From NCBI GenBank assembly GCA_965153355.1, contig OZ231126.1, forward strand, positions 36,208,001 through 36,272,000: a DNA stretch of 64,000 nucleotides, in the 5' to 3' direction. This DNA comes from Flaccisagitta enflata (taxonomy: Eukaryota; Chaetognatha; Sagittoidea; Aphragmophora). This document shows positions 25,317 to 37,785 of the stretch, piece after piece. The notes below the pieces were generated by a model. It saw nothing but the letters and a program-made list of their open reading frames with translations. It had not been told where the DNA came from and did not search any database. Within the stretch, counting starts at the first letter, position 1. Each line of letters begins with the position of its first letter. The position numbers and the translations under genes were made by a program.

Positions 25317-25950
25317 TATTGTCTTCATACTCCCTGATAATGATGAGCTGATCAGAGGACCTTTTGCATATTGACACACCGGACCCTATCAGTGACCAAA
25401 AATGAAAAAAGAACAAATTTTCAAAACATTTTTTTTAGTAACATTGGCTAAACATGGTCCTCTTGCAAAATGAATGCAAATTTTTCTTTTAGATATTATG
25501 TCTGAGCCGTCTCAATCACTATCTCCATTCATTGGAAAAAAGTCAAATTACGCAATTCGACTTTTTGAAACGTAGCGGAGAAATAATTTTTTCCATTTTT
25601 GGTTTCGGGTAATTTTAGGAAGTTGGGTATTTTTGGGGCTGGGAGTACACATTTTTTGATATTCATAGTTAAAAAAGAGCTAATTTTTCTCTTTCAAATA
25701 GCGCCAACCAGAAGTCTCTACGATCATTAGTTTTGGCGTTATGAATTTTTGAATCTTTTTTTATTTTTTCACATTTTTGCAAAAAATGATATTTTTATTG
25801 ATCCTATTTTTTGGACCTATATAACACAGGAGAATAGTTGAGACGTTATGCAAATTGACTCCAACTTTTATGACGCTAGCTTGCGCATTTTACTTAGCGA
25901 GAGTTAGATAGAAGAGAGAAAGAGAGAGAGAGACACACACACATACGCAC

Positions 25951-26071
<121 letters not shown>

Positions 26072-26163
26072 AAGACAAAGAGGCATAGAGACAGAGAGAC
26101 AGAGATTGAATGACAAAAACAGAGAAGCAATTGACCAGACATGAGATGCACACACAAAAGAAC

Positions 26164-26781
26164 ATACGGTTACCCTAGTTGCGTGTGAGTGGGCGGAGCA
26201 GTGCTAGAGATCACTAGGGCATCTAGACAGGAGCCGTATGCTCAAAAAGCTAAAAAACGCCAAAAGAGTAATAGTCGCAAAAGCGTTAGATGGTCAGCAG
26301 TACCCATGCAGGGCAGCGGCCCCGAAGGGCTCGATGACCTATGCTTTCACACAGGGGAATTTTCTCCTCCTCCTCCTCCTCCTTCTCCGTACCCCCTCCA
26401 CCTCCAGGCCCATATCTCAGCCTTGAAGCCCATATCCCAGCCTCGAGGCCCAAATCCGAGTCTTATAGCCCAAATCCCATCTTATAGCCAAAATCCTAGG
26501 GCCTCAAAGATAGGATTTTGGCTATAAGATAGGATTTGGGCTATAAGACTCAGTTTGGGCCTCCGAGGCACTAGGATATGGGCTTCAAGGCTGAGATATG
26601 GGCCTGGAGGTGGAGGAGGATACGGAGAAGGAGGAGGAGGAGGAAAATTCCCCTGTGTGAAAGCATAGGTCATCCAGCCCTTCAGGGCCGCTGCCCAAAA
26701 AAGAGGCCGACCAACCAACCAACCCAACTGACCAACCGATGGACTAACATAGTGGAGTGTAGAATCGTGTAGCATGCCATT
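26164..26781 (+). mobile_element. Family A element carrying a family B insertion
   Basis: The 5' part is diverged family A (ACGGTTACCCTAGTTGCGTG...GTGGGCGGAGCAGTG). The 3' part has GACCAACCAACC and a decayed GAATCGTGTAGCATGCCATT end. Between them lies a family B element with its flanking TAGTCGCAAAAGCGTTAGAT block. Confidence 0.75.
26311..26696. mobile_element. Family B foldback element
   Basis: GGGCAGCGGCCCCGAAGGGC at the left, CCCTTCAGGGCCGCTGCCC at the right. ACCTATGCTTTCACACAGGG is mirrored by CCCTGTGTGAAAGCATAGGT. The arms carry 20-bp GCCCAAATCC-type units and meet near 26500, giving almost complete self-complementarity. Confidence 0.9.
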
Positions 26782-27099
26782 AAAAAAAGACTCCCACTTA
26801 CGACTTTTTTTCGGTCAGCGATTAGCCTCCTTTATTGTACATTTTTTCTATTTTGTCCTTTTTTGAAACACAAATGTTGACTTCGGAGGGAAGGCGTATA
26901 GAGCCTTAGAGGTTGGGTATGGAAATTTTCTTTAGCTAGGGCAATTTGGCTCGGAGTATTACGGCCCCTGCCCAGCCACATTACAGCCACCGCCTTCCCA
27001 CATACTGCCCAAGCCCAGTGGGCAGTGCCCACCCGCATTACTACCCGAAAGCTAGTACATGTTCTGAGAGGGCATATTTTAGGCCTTAGTCGCAATTTT

Positions 27100-27310
27100 C
27101 CATGATATTCAATGGGAATTTTTTTTTTAATTTCTTGTCAATTTGCCCTGTTATTCAATGAGAATTTTACATTTTTCTTAGTTTTCATCAATTTTTCATG
27201 TTATTCAATGGGAAACATACATTTTCTTTTGCTTTTTTGTAAATTTTCCATGTTATACAATGGGAAGTTTGCATTTTGACAATTTCCCATGTTATCCTAT
27301 GGGACTTTGA
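27100..27310 (+). repeat. Degenerate tandem repeat with ATTCAATGGGAA
   Basis: Four to five units of about 50-60 bp sharing TTTTCCATGTTATTCAATGGGAA. It leads directly into a family B end. Confidence 0.65.
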
Positions 27311-27420
27311 GGCTTGAGAAGCTTTGGGGGGGGGACGGATGGACGGATGGACGGATGTAGGGACATATGGAGAGTCACCCCTGTGTCCTACAGAACATCA
27401 GCCCTTTTGGGCCGCTGCCC
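27311..27420. mobile_element. Family B terminal fragment
   Basis: (GGAC/GGAT)n followed by GAGTCACCCCTGTGTCCTAC and GCCCTTTTGGGCCGCTGCCC, the standard family B right end. The left end is not found. Confidence 0.65.
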
Positions 27421-27488
27421 AAAAAGGTAAAGCTCAACTGGGCAAGTTTGAAGTCAAAAAATTCCCGTCATCTCTATTCTATTTCTAA

Positions 27489-27692
27489 CAAGGCCGAATA
27501 CAAGGCCACCAAAGTCGCGTGCGGGTGGGCAGAGGTAAGAGGGCCTGAGATAGAAAAGAACGCCCGCAACGCCGAAAAAGCAAAGTGTTCCCAAACAACC
27601 AACGGGCGTACAAACGGACCGACAGACAGACCGATCGGAATAGCGGGTTTGGGAGTCGCGAGCTAACAATTGTTGGCCGTGCGCACGCGACT
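27489..27692 (+). mobile_element. Family A element
   Basis: CAAGGCCGAATACAAGGCC start, GTCGCGTGCGGGTGGGCAG box, ACCGACAGACAGACCG core, GTGCGCACGCGACT end. The 3' region has an extra stretch (GTCGCGAGCTAACAATTG). Confidence 0.8.
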
Positions 27693-29410
27693 CTTTAATT
27701 CGCTTTGACCCTGTGGTCATTCCAAGACAGTCCTTTGGCAACTCTTTGCCCTGCGGCATTAACGGGCGGTATTTGCGTCACTGCCCCTGCCCAGGAGTTT
27801 ACCCTCATGAGACTTGCCGTATCTAAATCACTCTTATTTCCGAAAACCGTCAAGATCCAAAAAGAAATAAGCAGCATGCAGTAATCACGAAATGACTAAA
27901 ATGTATCTGACATCAGAATTTAAGATTCCCCGCTGTATGGATTGAAATTCACTTAGTGTAGTCTGAGTTACTGCTTTGCATGCTAGATTAGAAACAGAGA
28001 CGGATAACTAGTTAGGCACTCCGGTAGACTGACACACAAATAGGCCGCAGTACAGAATAGTACAATCTTGCTCAAATTAAGAGTCCTCGTCGTAGAAATA
28101 ATCATTTATTCTTAAATAATGATTAGTAAAACCTGTTCTTTTGCGATAAAAGTTTATTTTAGCATATTTTGGCAGTAATTTTTGCTTGTATAGCAACTGT
28201 TATGGTCTCTTGTAACCTTACCATTAATTTGCGTGTGACATATTTCACAACTTCTTTATCTGTTTTTGCTTTTCTGGTTTTAAGGCAAACCTTTCACTAA
28301 TTGTGTAGTAAAATCTAAACGATTTGCGCAAATGAGCTCTGCTTGGTGGCAAATGAAAGCTCTTTCGAAGCTTTTTACATTGGTCACCAATTTTCCTGAC
28401 CTTCTATGATTGAGATGTACAGGATATACCCATATGAAAACGCTAGAATTAAACAAAAAATTTACCTCATAGATCAAAGTGAATCATTTTACTTTTTCTG
28501 CTGTAAAATCTGAACAAATTGAGCAACAGATCTCTGCTTGGTGGCATTTGATCACATTTTTGCAGGGCTTTCTAACAGTCACCGATTTTTATACGTATCG
28601 TATGATGATTTAGCCATAATTCAAGAAAACATGCCGGCCTCTTATTTTGAGCAAGATAGTAAACAAATCGACAACCCAAAAACACAGGCAAATCGTAGTG
28701 GTGATGATACCAAAAGGTCAATGATCCTTTTATTTGGGGTATAAATTGAAAAAGATGAATGAATGTATGAAAAGATAGGTCATTGATACCTTCATAGATG
28801 CGACCCTTTGCTAAGTGACAAGCTAAGACCCTTCTATCTAAAGAAATTCACTGTAATTGACATTACATTCTTTTGCGTGAATTTAAAGTTCGCTGATTTG
28901 AGTGACCGAGCCAAGAGTCTTCACTGTTCATATTGAAAATCAATGGTAAACATACAAAGTCAGTTCTATTGTTCTTCCGTTGCATCTTTTTTATAATTTC
29001 ATTAAAAACAAAACAAAAAGAAATTTATCGATTTTCGGTGCCGTCACGTCATTCCCAACATTTCCTCTCTCTGAAAATCAATAATTAACTACATCTAGAA
29101 TTTCTATTTCTTTTCCATTTCTTCCATTCCTTCTAAGCGTCTCTTCCACACGACTAGAGCGATAAAAAGACACGAGAGAAACAAAACAAGTTTGAGATCG
29201 ATTGCCGTCGCAATCAAGTCAAAGCAAAATCTGGCAATCCCAAAAAAGGATGTCGCTTCAATTTTTTTTTACTCCGACATTCCCAAAAAGGGAGGTGGTT
29301 CCCATTTCATTCCGGCATTCCCAAAAAAGGACAAATTTTCCATTCTATTCCATGATCTTCCATGGCGCCCATTTCATAATCTACAAACATCAATCCATTA
29401 TCGTACATTA
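27693..29410. other. AT-rich intergenic stretch
   Basis: No gene recognised. Two diverged direct repeats of about 85 bp with GTAAAATCT...CTCTGCTTGGTGGCA occur at about 28308-28392 and 28502-28592. ATTCCCAAAAAAGGA-type motifs recur at about 29236-29330. Confidence 0.5.
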
Positions 29411-29592
29411 CAGTTACACCCCGCTTTGATGGATACAAGAGAAATGGAAATCCATTAACAATGGATAAAAGATCATAACTTTTCCGTGTCATCTGATTTT
29501 GTTTTCGTATTGGTAAAGACATGAACTTGAACCCATTAAACACAAGCAAAGTCTAATAATGCCTGGACATCCGTCATTGAGAGGTATAACTG
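29411..29592. mobile_element. 182-bp pogo-like MITE
   Basis: Ends CAGTTACACCCCGCTTTGAT and (inverse) GAGAGGTATAACTG. TA at 29409-29410 and 29593-29594. Same size and terminal motif as 18500-18676. Confidence 0.85.
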
Positions 29593-30500
29593 TAGGTCAT
29601 AATTAACTACATCGGCGCCAAGATGCCGAACTGATCTCCGACATTCCCGAAAAAAAGGGAAAGCAAAAGCGCATATAGAGAGAAAGCGAGTCATATGATA
29701 GGATTAAAGGGAATCAAATGGACGTAAAAAAATGGAGATACTTGCACAGAAATCAACGCCTCCGCCATCTGTTCGGATTACGTCATCCTTTCAAGAGGTG
29801 CACATCTTAGTGATCGAAGATGACTCGATGCCACACTGTGATTGTGACAATATGTTATTACGATAATGATAATTTCAAAGAGAAAGTATTGAGCGGATTC
29901 AGCTGCCACTGCCAACCGTTGGGACATCTTTCACTTCTACACCGCAAACAAAACAGTACACAATTAAGGGAAAAGGCTACAACGTGAAGTATGAGCAACA
30001 ATTGTTTCTGATTCCATTTGATTCGTACTTGATTATCGAGTCATGTTTGAGTCATCATTCGTCGAGAATTGCGCACAATGATTTGGTCATCTTTCAAGAG
30101 GCGTATCAACGTCAAAAACGTGTACAATGTTCCATCTACCAAAACCTTCCGTTTCTAAAGGCCTCCACATATTTGCAATACTCAAATGGCTTGGAAGTCA
30201 GTGAATTTAGAACGCGAATTTTTTTTCTTCAAGTTTGACCAGTATTTGGCTTTTTTGAAGCCTTGTCTCGAAAGTTGATTAGTTTTATAAAATCACCGTG
30301 ATCAAAGCCAAACAAAAAAGTTCGGGTTCTAGGCCCACTGGAAAATGTCTTTAAAAAAACCCGCATCCAACAAACAGTCTCATCTTCCCACGAGTTACGT
30401 ACATCTGAGTCAAAGTTGTTTTTTTTTCTTTCCGTCATCCATCAATGAAATCCTTGTTATTGCGCTGGCTCGCCGCCTCCGCGCCTCTTTCCTCTCACCT
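29593..30500. other. Intergenic and probable 3' UTR of the nucleolin-like gene
   Basis: No second gene recognised. The minus-strand 3' UTR must start at 30500, but I found no convincing AATAAA signal. Confidence 0.5.
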
Positions 30501-31580
30501 CTAATAGTCTCGATCTCTTCCTCTTCCTCTTCCGCCGCCTCCTCTGCCGCCTCCTCTGTCCGATCTTTCCTCGCCATAATCGAGCACGACGTCTCGACCT
30601 CCGATGGCGGTGCCGCTCATCGAGTTGAAGGCGTTCATGGCGTCGTCGGGCGTCTCAAACTCCACGTAGCCGAAACCTTTGATTCTGCCATCGAATCTGA
30701 GCGGAAGTCGGGCCTGTTTGGCGCCGAACGCGGATCTCAGCGAATCCTCGTCGATGGAAAAAGGCAAATTGCCCACGAAAAGGGTTCTGGTGACCCCTTC
30801 CAAATCCTTTCGCGTCACGTAGCTGTTGCCACCACCTCGGCCTCGACCACCTCCGCGACCACCACGGCTGCCGGAGCGGGAACGATCGGCGCTACCAAAG
30901 CCACCACCACCGCCGCCTCCTCTTCCTCTTCCTCCTCCTCCTCCTCCCGCACCATCTCTCTCCTCGTTGTAATCGAGAATGAGATCGCGGCCTTTGACGC
31001 TGGTGCCATTCATGTTATTGAATGCATCAGATGCCTCATCGGGAGTGTTGAATTCCATGTAACCTGTACATGAATATTTGAAATATGATTCAACAAAGTC
31101 AAAAGAAATAATGAAATGGAATGTTACCATCATGAACCCCTGTCACCTACCATTGACAATCTATCATCAGCAATGTCTCTGCGCATTTCTCTCTCTTACA
31201 AGAAAACATCAGAGTAGGTCAGCACACGGGCCCTCTGGATCATTCAGCTGACCGACCGGCCCACCGACTGACAGAGCCTCTGTTAGACATGCTTGGATGA
31301 TGCACATCGCACTTTCACGTAAGGGTTTGGTAAATTAACACCAAAATTCACTCAGTAAGGTTTCTTCGCACTCACCGAAGCCCTTGAGCCTGCCATCTTC
31401 CCAGACCGGGAGTCGGGCGGATTGGCAGCCGAAAGCGGAAATCAGTTCTTCCTCCTCGATGGTCCAAGGCAAGTTCTTGACAAAGAGAGTTCTAGTGATC
31501 CCTTCCAAATCCAATCTGGGTTCGCGATCGTAACCACCGCGACCACGCCCACGTCCACGTCCGCGTCCGCGATCACCCAT
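30501..31580 (-). CDS. Nucleolin-like RNA-binding protein, two RRMs and RGG tracts
   Basis: Spliced CDS of two coding exons, 31580-31376 and 31063-30501 (255 codons plus TAG). The start is ATG at 31580, directly before a Gly-Asp-Arg-Gly-Arg-Gly N-terminal RG tract. RRM1 (about residues 30-100) has RNP2 LFVKNL and RNP1 KGFGYMEF, and RNP1 is completed only by splicing. A Gly/Arg/Ser linker (about 105-150) follows. RRM2 (about 155-230) has RNP2 LFVGNL and RNP1 KGFGYVEF. The tail is RGG-rich and ends RGRDRDY. Both RRMs end GRD-LDY, as in nucleolin-type RRMs. The expected role is RNA binding in ribosome biogenesis or related nuclear RNP work; this is inferred from family, not shown here. It lacks the long acidic N-terminus of vertebrate nucleolin. 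It is the only gene in the window with full structural support. Related RGG/RRM proteins (GAR2, plant glycine-rich RBPs) are alternatives. Confidence 0.9.
31064..31375 (-). other. Intron within RRM1 (phase 1)
   Basis: Donor CTTCG/GTGAGTG at 31375 and acceptor TGTACAG/GTTACATGG at 31064. Joining restores the RNP1 motif exactly (Gly codon split G/GT). Length 312 bp. Confidence 0.93.
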
Positions 31581-31630
31581 TATGTGGTTGGTTTGTTTGA
31601 GCTGGAGACGCTTCGTGCGATTGTCGATCT

Positions 31631-31841
31631 CTGCAAAGGCAAAGAGGCTGTTTAGCATTGGGCCGGATTCATGACAGGCAGAGACGCTTCAAAGGTGATT
31701 TGGGGCATTTAAGGCAATTTAACTAATGTCCAATATGTGCTTTTTACAGATGTAGGAACCCACCAATCTATGGGCAAACCGACCAAGTGTAAGAGTGGAT
31801 AATGAGTCGGTTGATAGACTCAAGTATCCTGTGGCACTAAC
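31631..31841 (-). other. Probable 5' UTR intron of the nucleolin-like gene
   Basis: Candidate donor CAAAAG/GTTAGTG at 31841 and a strong acceptor TTTGCCTTTGCAG/AGATC ending at 31631, 50 bp upstream of the start codon. The upstream non-coding exon would end at 31842. Its transcription start is not visible. Confidence 0.55.
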
Positions 31842-31842
31842 C

Positions 31843-32750
31843 TTTTGATCAAGAAGATCCTTTTAGGTTGAAATGTTCCGAACGCCGGGCTTCGATGTTT
31901 TGATCTCAATCTGAATTTTCTGAATAAGTTTTCTCGAGAAGTTTCTCTTTTTTCTCTTTTTTTTTTTTTCTCAAATAAACTGCAAGTATCTGTAATTAGA
32001 ATAATTCTCCGATATAGTAATTCGGTAAAATTACATGGAACATAGCATGGTCAAGTAATTGTGCAGGTGAAAACAAAATTTGACATATACGATAGAAATT
32101 CACGCTAATTTTTTAGAAAAACAACGAAGATAAACTTAACTCAGTGCATAACATTGATATCAATGAAAAGTTGCCGCTATCTCGGGACACAAATTCTTGA
32201 TTTTTGTTTCATTTTCTGCTAAAATGTCACCTACAATTATGATTTTATGAGATTTATATCATCAATCTCCTTCCTAACAATAATGCATTGCAATGATTTC
32301 ATAACAACCGTATCAGCGAGTCGAATATTGTCAACATTTACACAATGACTTAATACGAATCAGTAACAACGCACAGGTACATTCAAAATACAATGAGACG
32401 ATATCAAAGGTTTTCATCAAAAATGAATTCAACGGCAATAGGAAAAATATAAGCTGGTATAAAAAAAAAAACAGGTTCTAGCTATAACTATGAAAGTGAA
32501 AAGGGGCACTTGAATAATGAGTTTTCGCTAAAGACCTACAAGCTCAATATTGAGATATCAACGTTATCAAACCCTACTTGGGGAAAATGTAAATGTACAG
32601 TCAAAAGGGCATGTCTGTTTTTCAAAGCATCTAGCCGGATGAAAATCGGCGACTTGTTCCAAAAATCAAAAATGTAAAATCAAAAATTTTGTGCATGAAA
32701 GGTCAATACGTGGATTTTAAATCAGACTCGCTTGAAAGACACACAATAAA
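31843..32750. other. Upstream region of the nucleolin-like gene
   Basis: AT-rich, no ORF of note, no clear TATA element. It presumably holds the promoter and first exon. Confidence 0.4.
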
Positions 32751-32895
32751 CAAGGCCGGATACACGGCTACCCCAGTCGCGTGCGGGTGGGCAAAGACCT
32801 CAAAACCCCAAAAAAGTCAAGTGTGACAGACGGACCGACGGACGGACCAACAGACGGACCGACAAAGTGGAGTGTAGAGTCGCGTAGCACGCGAC
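32751..32895 (+). mobile_element. Family A element, short form
   Basis: CAAGGCCGGATACACGGC start, GTCGCGTGCGGGTGGGCA box, (GGAC)n core, GTCGCGTAGCACGCGAC end. At 145 bp it is the most compact complete copy here. Confidence 0.88.
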
Positions 32896-35800
32896 ATTTG
32901 GAAGAAAGGCTGTAAAGCCTTTGCCCCACGCTGGTAAAGATGAACAAAATTGAAAACGATACTACTAACTTGGTTAGGAAAATGAAGCATAATGTAAATC
33001 AAATTCAACGATGCAAACATACTGACCAGTGACCACCAATGAGTTACAGAGTTCTGTGCAAACAACAAAATTGTAAAAGTAATTTGTTGTAAAAGGTCTG
33101 GGAAGTGCGGCCCACTACTCAATTGTCAGTTTAAAATAATTCATAAACTTGTTGGTTTTTTGCGTCCTAATCCACTGACACTAACCACTACTCTTTACTA
33201 ACTCAATTTTCGCATCAAAAGAACATTTTTTCTGCCTACTCAACACTCATTCCCACCTGTTCTATCAACTCTATCATTTTTCTACTTTCTCATCCCTCAT
33301 TTCCACTTAATCCACTAACACCTTTACCACCATCTTGATTGTTACTTCCACCTACCCACACTAGCACCTCTTTACGACTACTCGTTAACTCAACAATTTT
33401 ACCATTATCTCAACTCTTGTTCTTCAATCTTCATACTCCACCAACTCTGTAACCCACACATACTGACCTATTCCACCATCTCAGCATTTACACCAGCACC
33501 TCAAGTCCTCAACACTTATCAACACTAAGTCTATCCTCCCACCAACTCATTGTTCGTCTGCAACCATCTTTTTACTTTTCAGTCTCCTACATGTTATCAA
33601 CACCTACAGCACAATCACCACACTTGTCGGCACCTGCCCTATAAACTCAGTTTTTTTACCACAATCGTAATGCTCTTAGCCTTTTATTCCACTAGCTAAA
33701 CCTTCTTATCACCGTCTCAACACATATTTCCACCAACTTATCTGTTTGGCAACAATCGTATTCCAGCACTCCGCCGATATACCAAATTCATCACCATCTT
33801 AACACTTGTTTCCATCTACTCCACCAACTTTACTCTAATACCACCATCCAAAAACTTTTTTCCACTCACTACATCAAATCAACTCATTTTTCACTGCCCA
33901 TCTACTTCAACATCTACACCAACTTCTCAGGATTTATGTTCTCCTTCTCCAAAAACTAAACACTCACACTACCATTTAACACTTTTTGCAACCTACTCCA
34001 TCAACTGTTTCACCAAACTGTTTTTCCAGGCTCCTCACTATCATCTCGACACTTATCACTTGTACCACCAACCTAATATTTCAGTGCACCAACCTCACCA
34101 ACTAAACTTTCTCGCCACAGGCTTATTCCACTTCTCCACAATTCAACACTATTATCATCAACTCATAATTTCCTTTCACCTACTCCACCTACTGAACTGA
34201 TTGACCATAAACTTTTTCTGCTTTAACACAAAGTCAATAATTTCAATATCACATCACCTACTTCTTTCTATTCCATCAACTCAACTGCCTCACCACAATC
34301 CTCTCTACACTTAAACACATTTACCACCATCTCAACACTTACTCATACTCAACCAACTCAACTGTTTTACCACAATCTTATTCCATTAACCACTAATTCA
34401 GCACTTTCACCACCATATTACTTAGCTCAACCTACTCCAACTCAACTATTTTGCCATAATTCCTTCAAAAACTTAACACTTTCACGACCATCTCAACACT
34501 CACTTCCATATCTCAACTGTTTCACCACAATCTCTTCCACAACTCAACACTAAAACCACCATCACAACACTTCCTTCCACCTGCTCCATTGACTCAACGT
34601 TTTTGCCACCTTATCTTCCACAACTCAACACTTATACCACCATCGCAACACTTTATTCCACCCACTTTACCAACTCAACTGTTTTGCAACAACCTCTTCC
34701 ACAACTTAACACTTTCACCACCATCTCAACACTTGCTTCCACCGACTCCACCAATTCAGCTGTTTGACCATAATCTTCTCCACAAGTCAACACTTCATCA
34801 CCATCTCAACACTTACTTCCACCAACTTCACGTGATCAACTGTCTCGCCACAATGGCCTCCACAACTCAACTGTTACACCACCATCTCAACCTTTACTTC
34901 CACTTACTTCACCAACCCAACTGTTTTGCCACAATCTCCTCCACAACTCATCACTTCACCACCATCTTAACACTTACTTTCACCTACTCCACGTAATCAA
35001 CTGTCTCGCCGCAATATCTTCCACAACTTTATACCACCATCAACACTTTATTCCACCCACTTTACCAACTCAACTGTTTTACTTCCACAACTTCACTTTC
35101 ACCACCATCTCAACACTTGCTTTGACTCCACCAATTTGTTTCCACAACTCCACAATCAACTCTTCACCACCATCTCAACACTTACTTCCACCTACTTCAC
35201 AAATCAACTGTCTGCCACAATGGTTTCCACAACTCAACTTTGCACCACCATCTCAACCTTTACTTACATTCACCTACTTCATTTAACTCAACTGTTTTTC
35301 CACAATTCCTCCACAACACAACACTTTCACCACCATCTCAACCTTTACTTCCATCTACTCCACCAATTCAACTTTTTAGCCACAATCTCCTCCACAACTC
35401 AACATTTTCACCACCATCTCAACACTTACTTCCACCTACTCCATCAACTCAACTGTTTTGCCAAAATCTCCTCCACAACTCAACACTTTCACCACCATCT
35501 CAACCTTCACTTCCATCTACTCCACCAATTCTACTTTTTAGCCACAATCTCCTCCACAACACAACACTTTCACCACCATCTCAACCTTCACTACTTCCAC
35601 CTGCTCCACCAACTCAGCTTTAGCCACAATCTCCTCCACAACTCAACACTTTCACCACCATCTCAACACTTACTTCCACCTACTCCACCAATTCAACTTT
35701 TTAGCCACAATCTCCTCCACAACTCAACACTTTCACCACCATCTCAACACTTACTTCCACCTACTCCACCAATTCAGCTTTTTAGCCACAATCTCCTCCA

Positions 35801-37020
35801 CAACTCAACACTTTCACCATCATCTCAACCTTCACTTCCATCTACTCCACCAATTCAACTTTTTAGCCACAATCTCCTCCACAACTCAACACTTTCACCA
35901 CCATCTCAACACTTACTTCCACCTACTCCACCAATTCAGCTTTTTAGCCACAATCTCCTCCACAACTCAACACTTTCACCACCATCTCAACCTTCACTTC
36001 CATCTACTCCACCAATTCAGCTTTTTAGCCACAATCTCCTCCACTACCCAACATTTTCACCACCATCTCAACACTTCCACCTACTCCACCAATTCAGCTG
36101 TTTTGCTAGAATCTCCTCCACAACTCAACATTTTCACCACCATCGCAACACTTACTTCCACCTACTCCACCAATTCAGCCGTTTAGCCACAATCTCTTCC
36201 ACAACTCAACACTTTCACCACCATCTCAAAACTTACTTCCACCAAATCCACCAACTCAATAGTTTTGCCACAACCTCCTCCACAACTCAACACTTACACC
36301 TCCACCTCAACACTTACTTCCACCTACTCAACCAACTCAACTGTTTTGCCACTATCTCCTCCATAATTCAACGCTAACGCCATCATCTCAACTGTTTTGC
36401 CACACTCTCCTCCGCAACTCAACGCTTTCACCACCATATCAACGTTTACTTCTATGTATTTCAGTATCGCAACTGTTTTGTCACAATCTTCTCCACAACT
36501 TAACATTTTCACAAACATCTCAAACTCTTATTTCCATCTTCTCCACCAACTCAACTGTTTTACCACAATTTTGTCCCATTTCTCCAGTAACTCAACACAT
36601 TCACCACATCTTAACACTTACTTCCATCAGCTACACAAAAACTGTTTCAACAAAATCTTTTCCCACTTCCACTAGCTCGACATTTTCACCACTATCTCAA
36701 CTGTTTTGCAAGAATCTTTTTCCATTGCTCCACTTATTCAACACTCTCACCAACATCTCAACACTTACTCCCAACTATACTACCAACTCACCTTTTGCTC
36801 CAAAATCTTTTAGCACTGCTCAACAAATTCAACACATTCATCATCGTCTCAGCACTAATATCAACGTATACTACCAACTTCCCACTCAGACCAATATGCA
36901 ACATCTCAATACTAATTTCTATCTTCTGCACCAATCTTTTTCCACATGTCCTTTATTCAACACTTTCCACATCGTCACAACACTTATATCCACCTATCCG
37001 TTCATCTCAACACTTGTACT

Positions 37021-37344
37021 CAGACCTGTATATTCTTGAGTTTCCCCCCCCCCCCCCGGTGAGGGGGGAAAAAAACTAAGGGTCTGGAGATGGGGAAGGA
37101 AATGAAAGGGGGAAAAAAGAGGAAAAAAGAATATTTGGGGAAAATATAACTTTTTGCAGAACCAAATCATAAAACTCAATTAGTAGAACACAATTCAACA
37201 CTATCTAAACCTTTACTACATAGTTTTATTGCTATATGGGGAAGAAAATGATGGATATAAAAACGCGATGCGACGCGTCGTGGGGAAGAAGATCAAAGGC
37301 AGGGGGGGAAAAAATCAAAATCGACTCAAGAATATACACCCCTG
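37021..37344. mobile_element. 324-bp hAT-like MITE (R only)
   Basis: Ends CAGACCTGTATATTCTTGAG and the inverse of CAGGGGTGTATATTCTTGAG. Eight-base flanks CTTGTACT (37013-37020) and TTTGTACT (37345-37352). Copy L is uninterrupted near 1780-1787 (CTTGTACC). CAGGGGTG termini with 8-bp duplications are characteristic of hAT elements. The interior is a C-run and purine-rich sequence. Confidence 0.88.
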
Positions 37345-37576
37345 TTTGTACTACCATCTCAACACTTGTACCATCATCTCAACACTTTCTTCACCAACTC
37401 AATTGTTTCACCACATCATTTTTCCACTCCTCTACCAATTCAAGTATTTCACCATCTCAAAACTTATCTCCATCTACTCTATCAACTCTTCAACCATACC
37501 ACTACTCAATTGTTTTGCCACAATTTTTTTCCACTTCTCAACACTAGTATCTCCATCACGAGTCTTCACGACGCAT

Positions 37577-37785
37577 TTTGAGCAGCGGTCCCTAAGGGGA
37601 TAAAGTTCTGTAGAATAAAGGGGGGAATCTCTCCAGTATGTCTCCAGTATGACTGTCCATCCATCCTTTCCCCCATCTCCAATCCTATCCTCAGGGATTG
37701 TTCTCAAAGGGCCCTGCAACTTAAAACAAACCACTTAAGAAGGGCCTAGGAAAAGCTAACCCTTTACTATCTTTGGACTGCTACT
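37577..37785. mobile_element. Family B fragment in the minisatellite
   Basis: GAGCAGCGGTCCCTAAGGGG end, GTTCTGTAGAATAAAGG, then CTTAAGAAGGGCCTAGG and ACCCTTTACTATC, matching the family B end and its outer flank. Copy L keeps only the outer flank part at about 1971-2020. Confidence 0.6.

Larger units (their letters stand above)
22690..25383. mobile_element. 2.7-kb TIR element with 10-bp target duplication
   Basis: Near-terminal inverted repeats GTGTGTCAATATGC followed by AAAGG, then roughly 60 bp of imperfect inverted similarity (TGATCAGNTCAT, TTATCAGGGA). CCCTATCAGT is present on both sides (22680-22689 and 25384-25393). The uninterrupted family D copy has a single CCCTGTCAGT. No transposase frame is visible. 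The interior has 9-bp TGTCTCTTT repeats and two smaller hairpin elements. A 9-10 bp duplication would fit a Mutator-like element (inference). Confidence 0.8.

Noticed and set aside
30345-31073. 242-codon plus-strand frame over the nucleolin-like gene
   Set aside because: Antisense shadow of the GGN/RGG codons on the minus strand; it also crosses the intron boundary.
35136-36377. 413-codon open frame in the minisatellite
   Set aside because: G-poor sequence has few stops in any frame, other frames are also open, there is no splice or start context, and the translation is a 27-residue repeat of the satellite.
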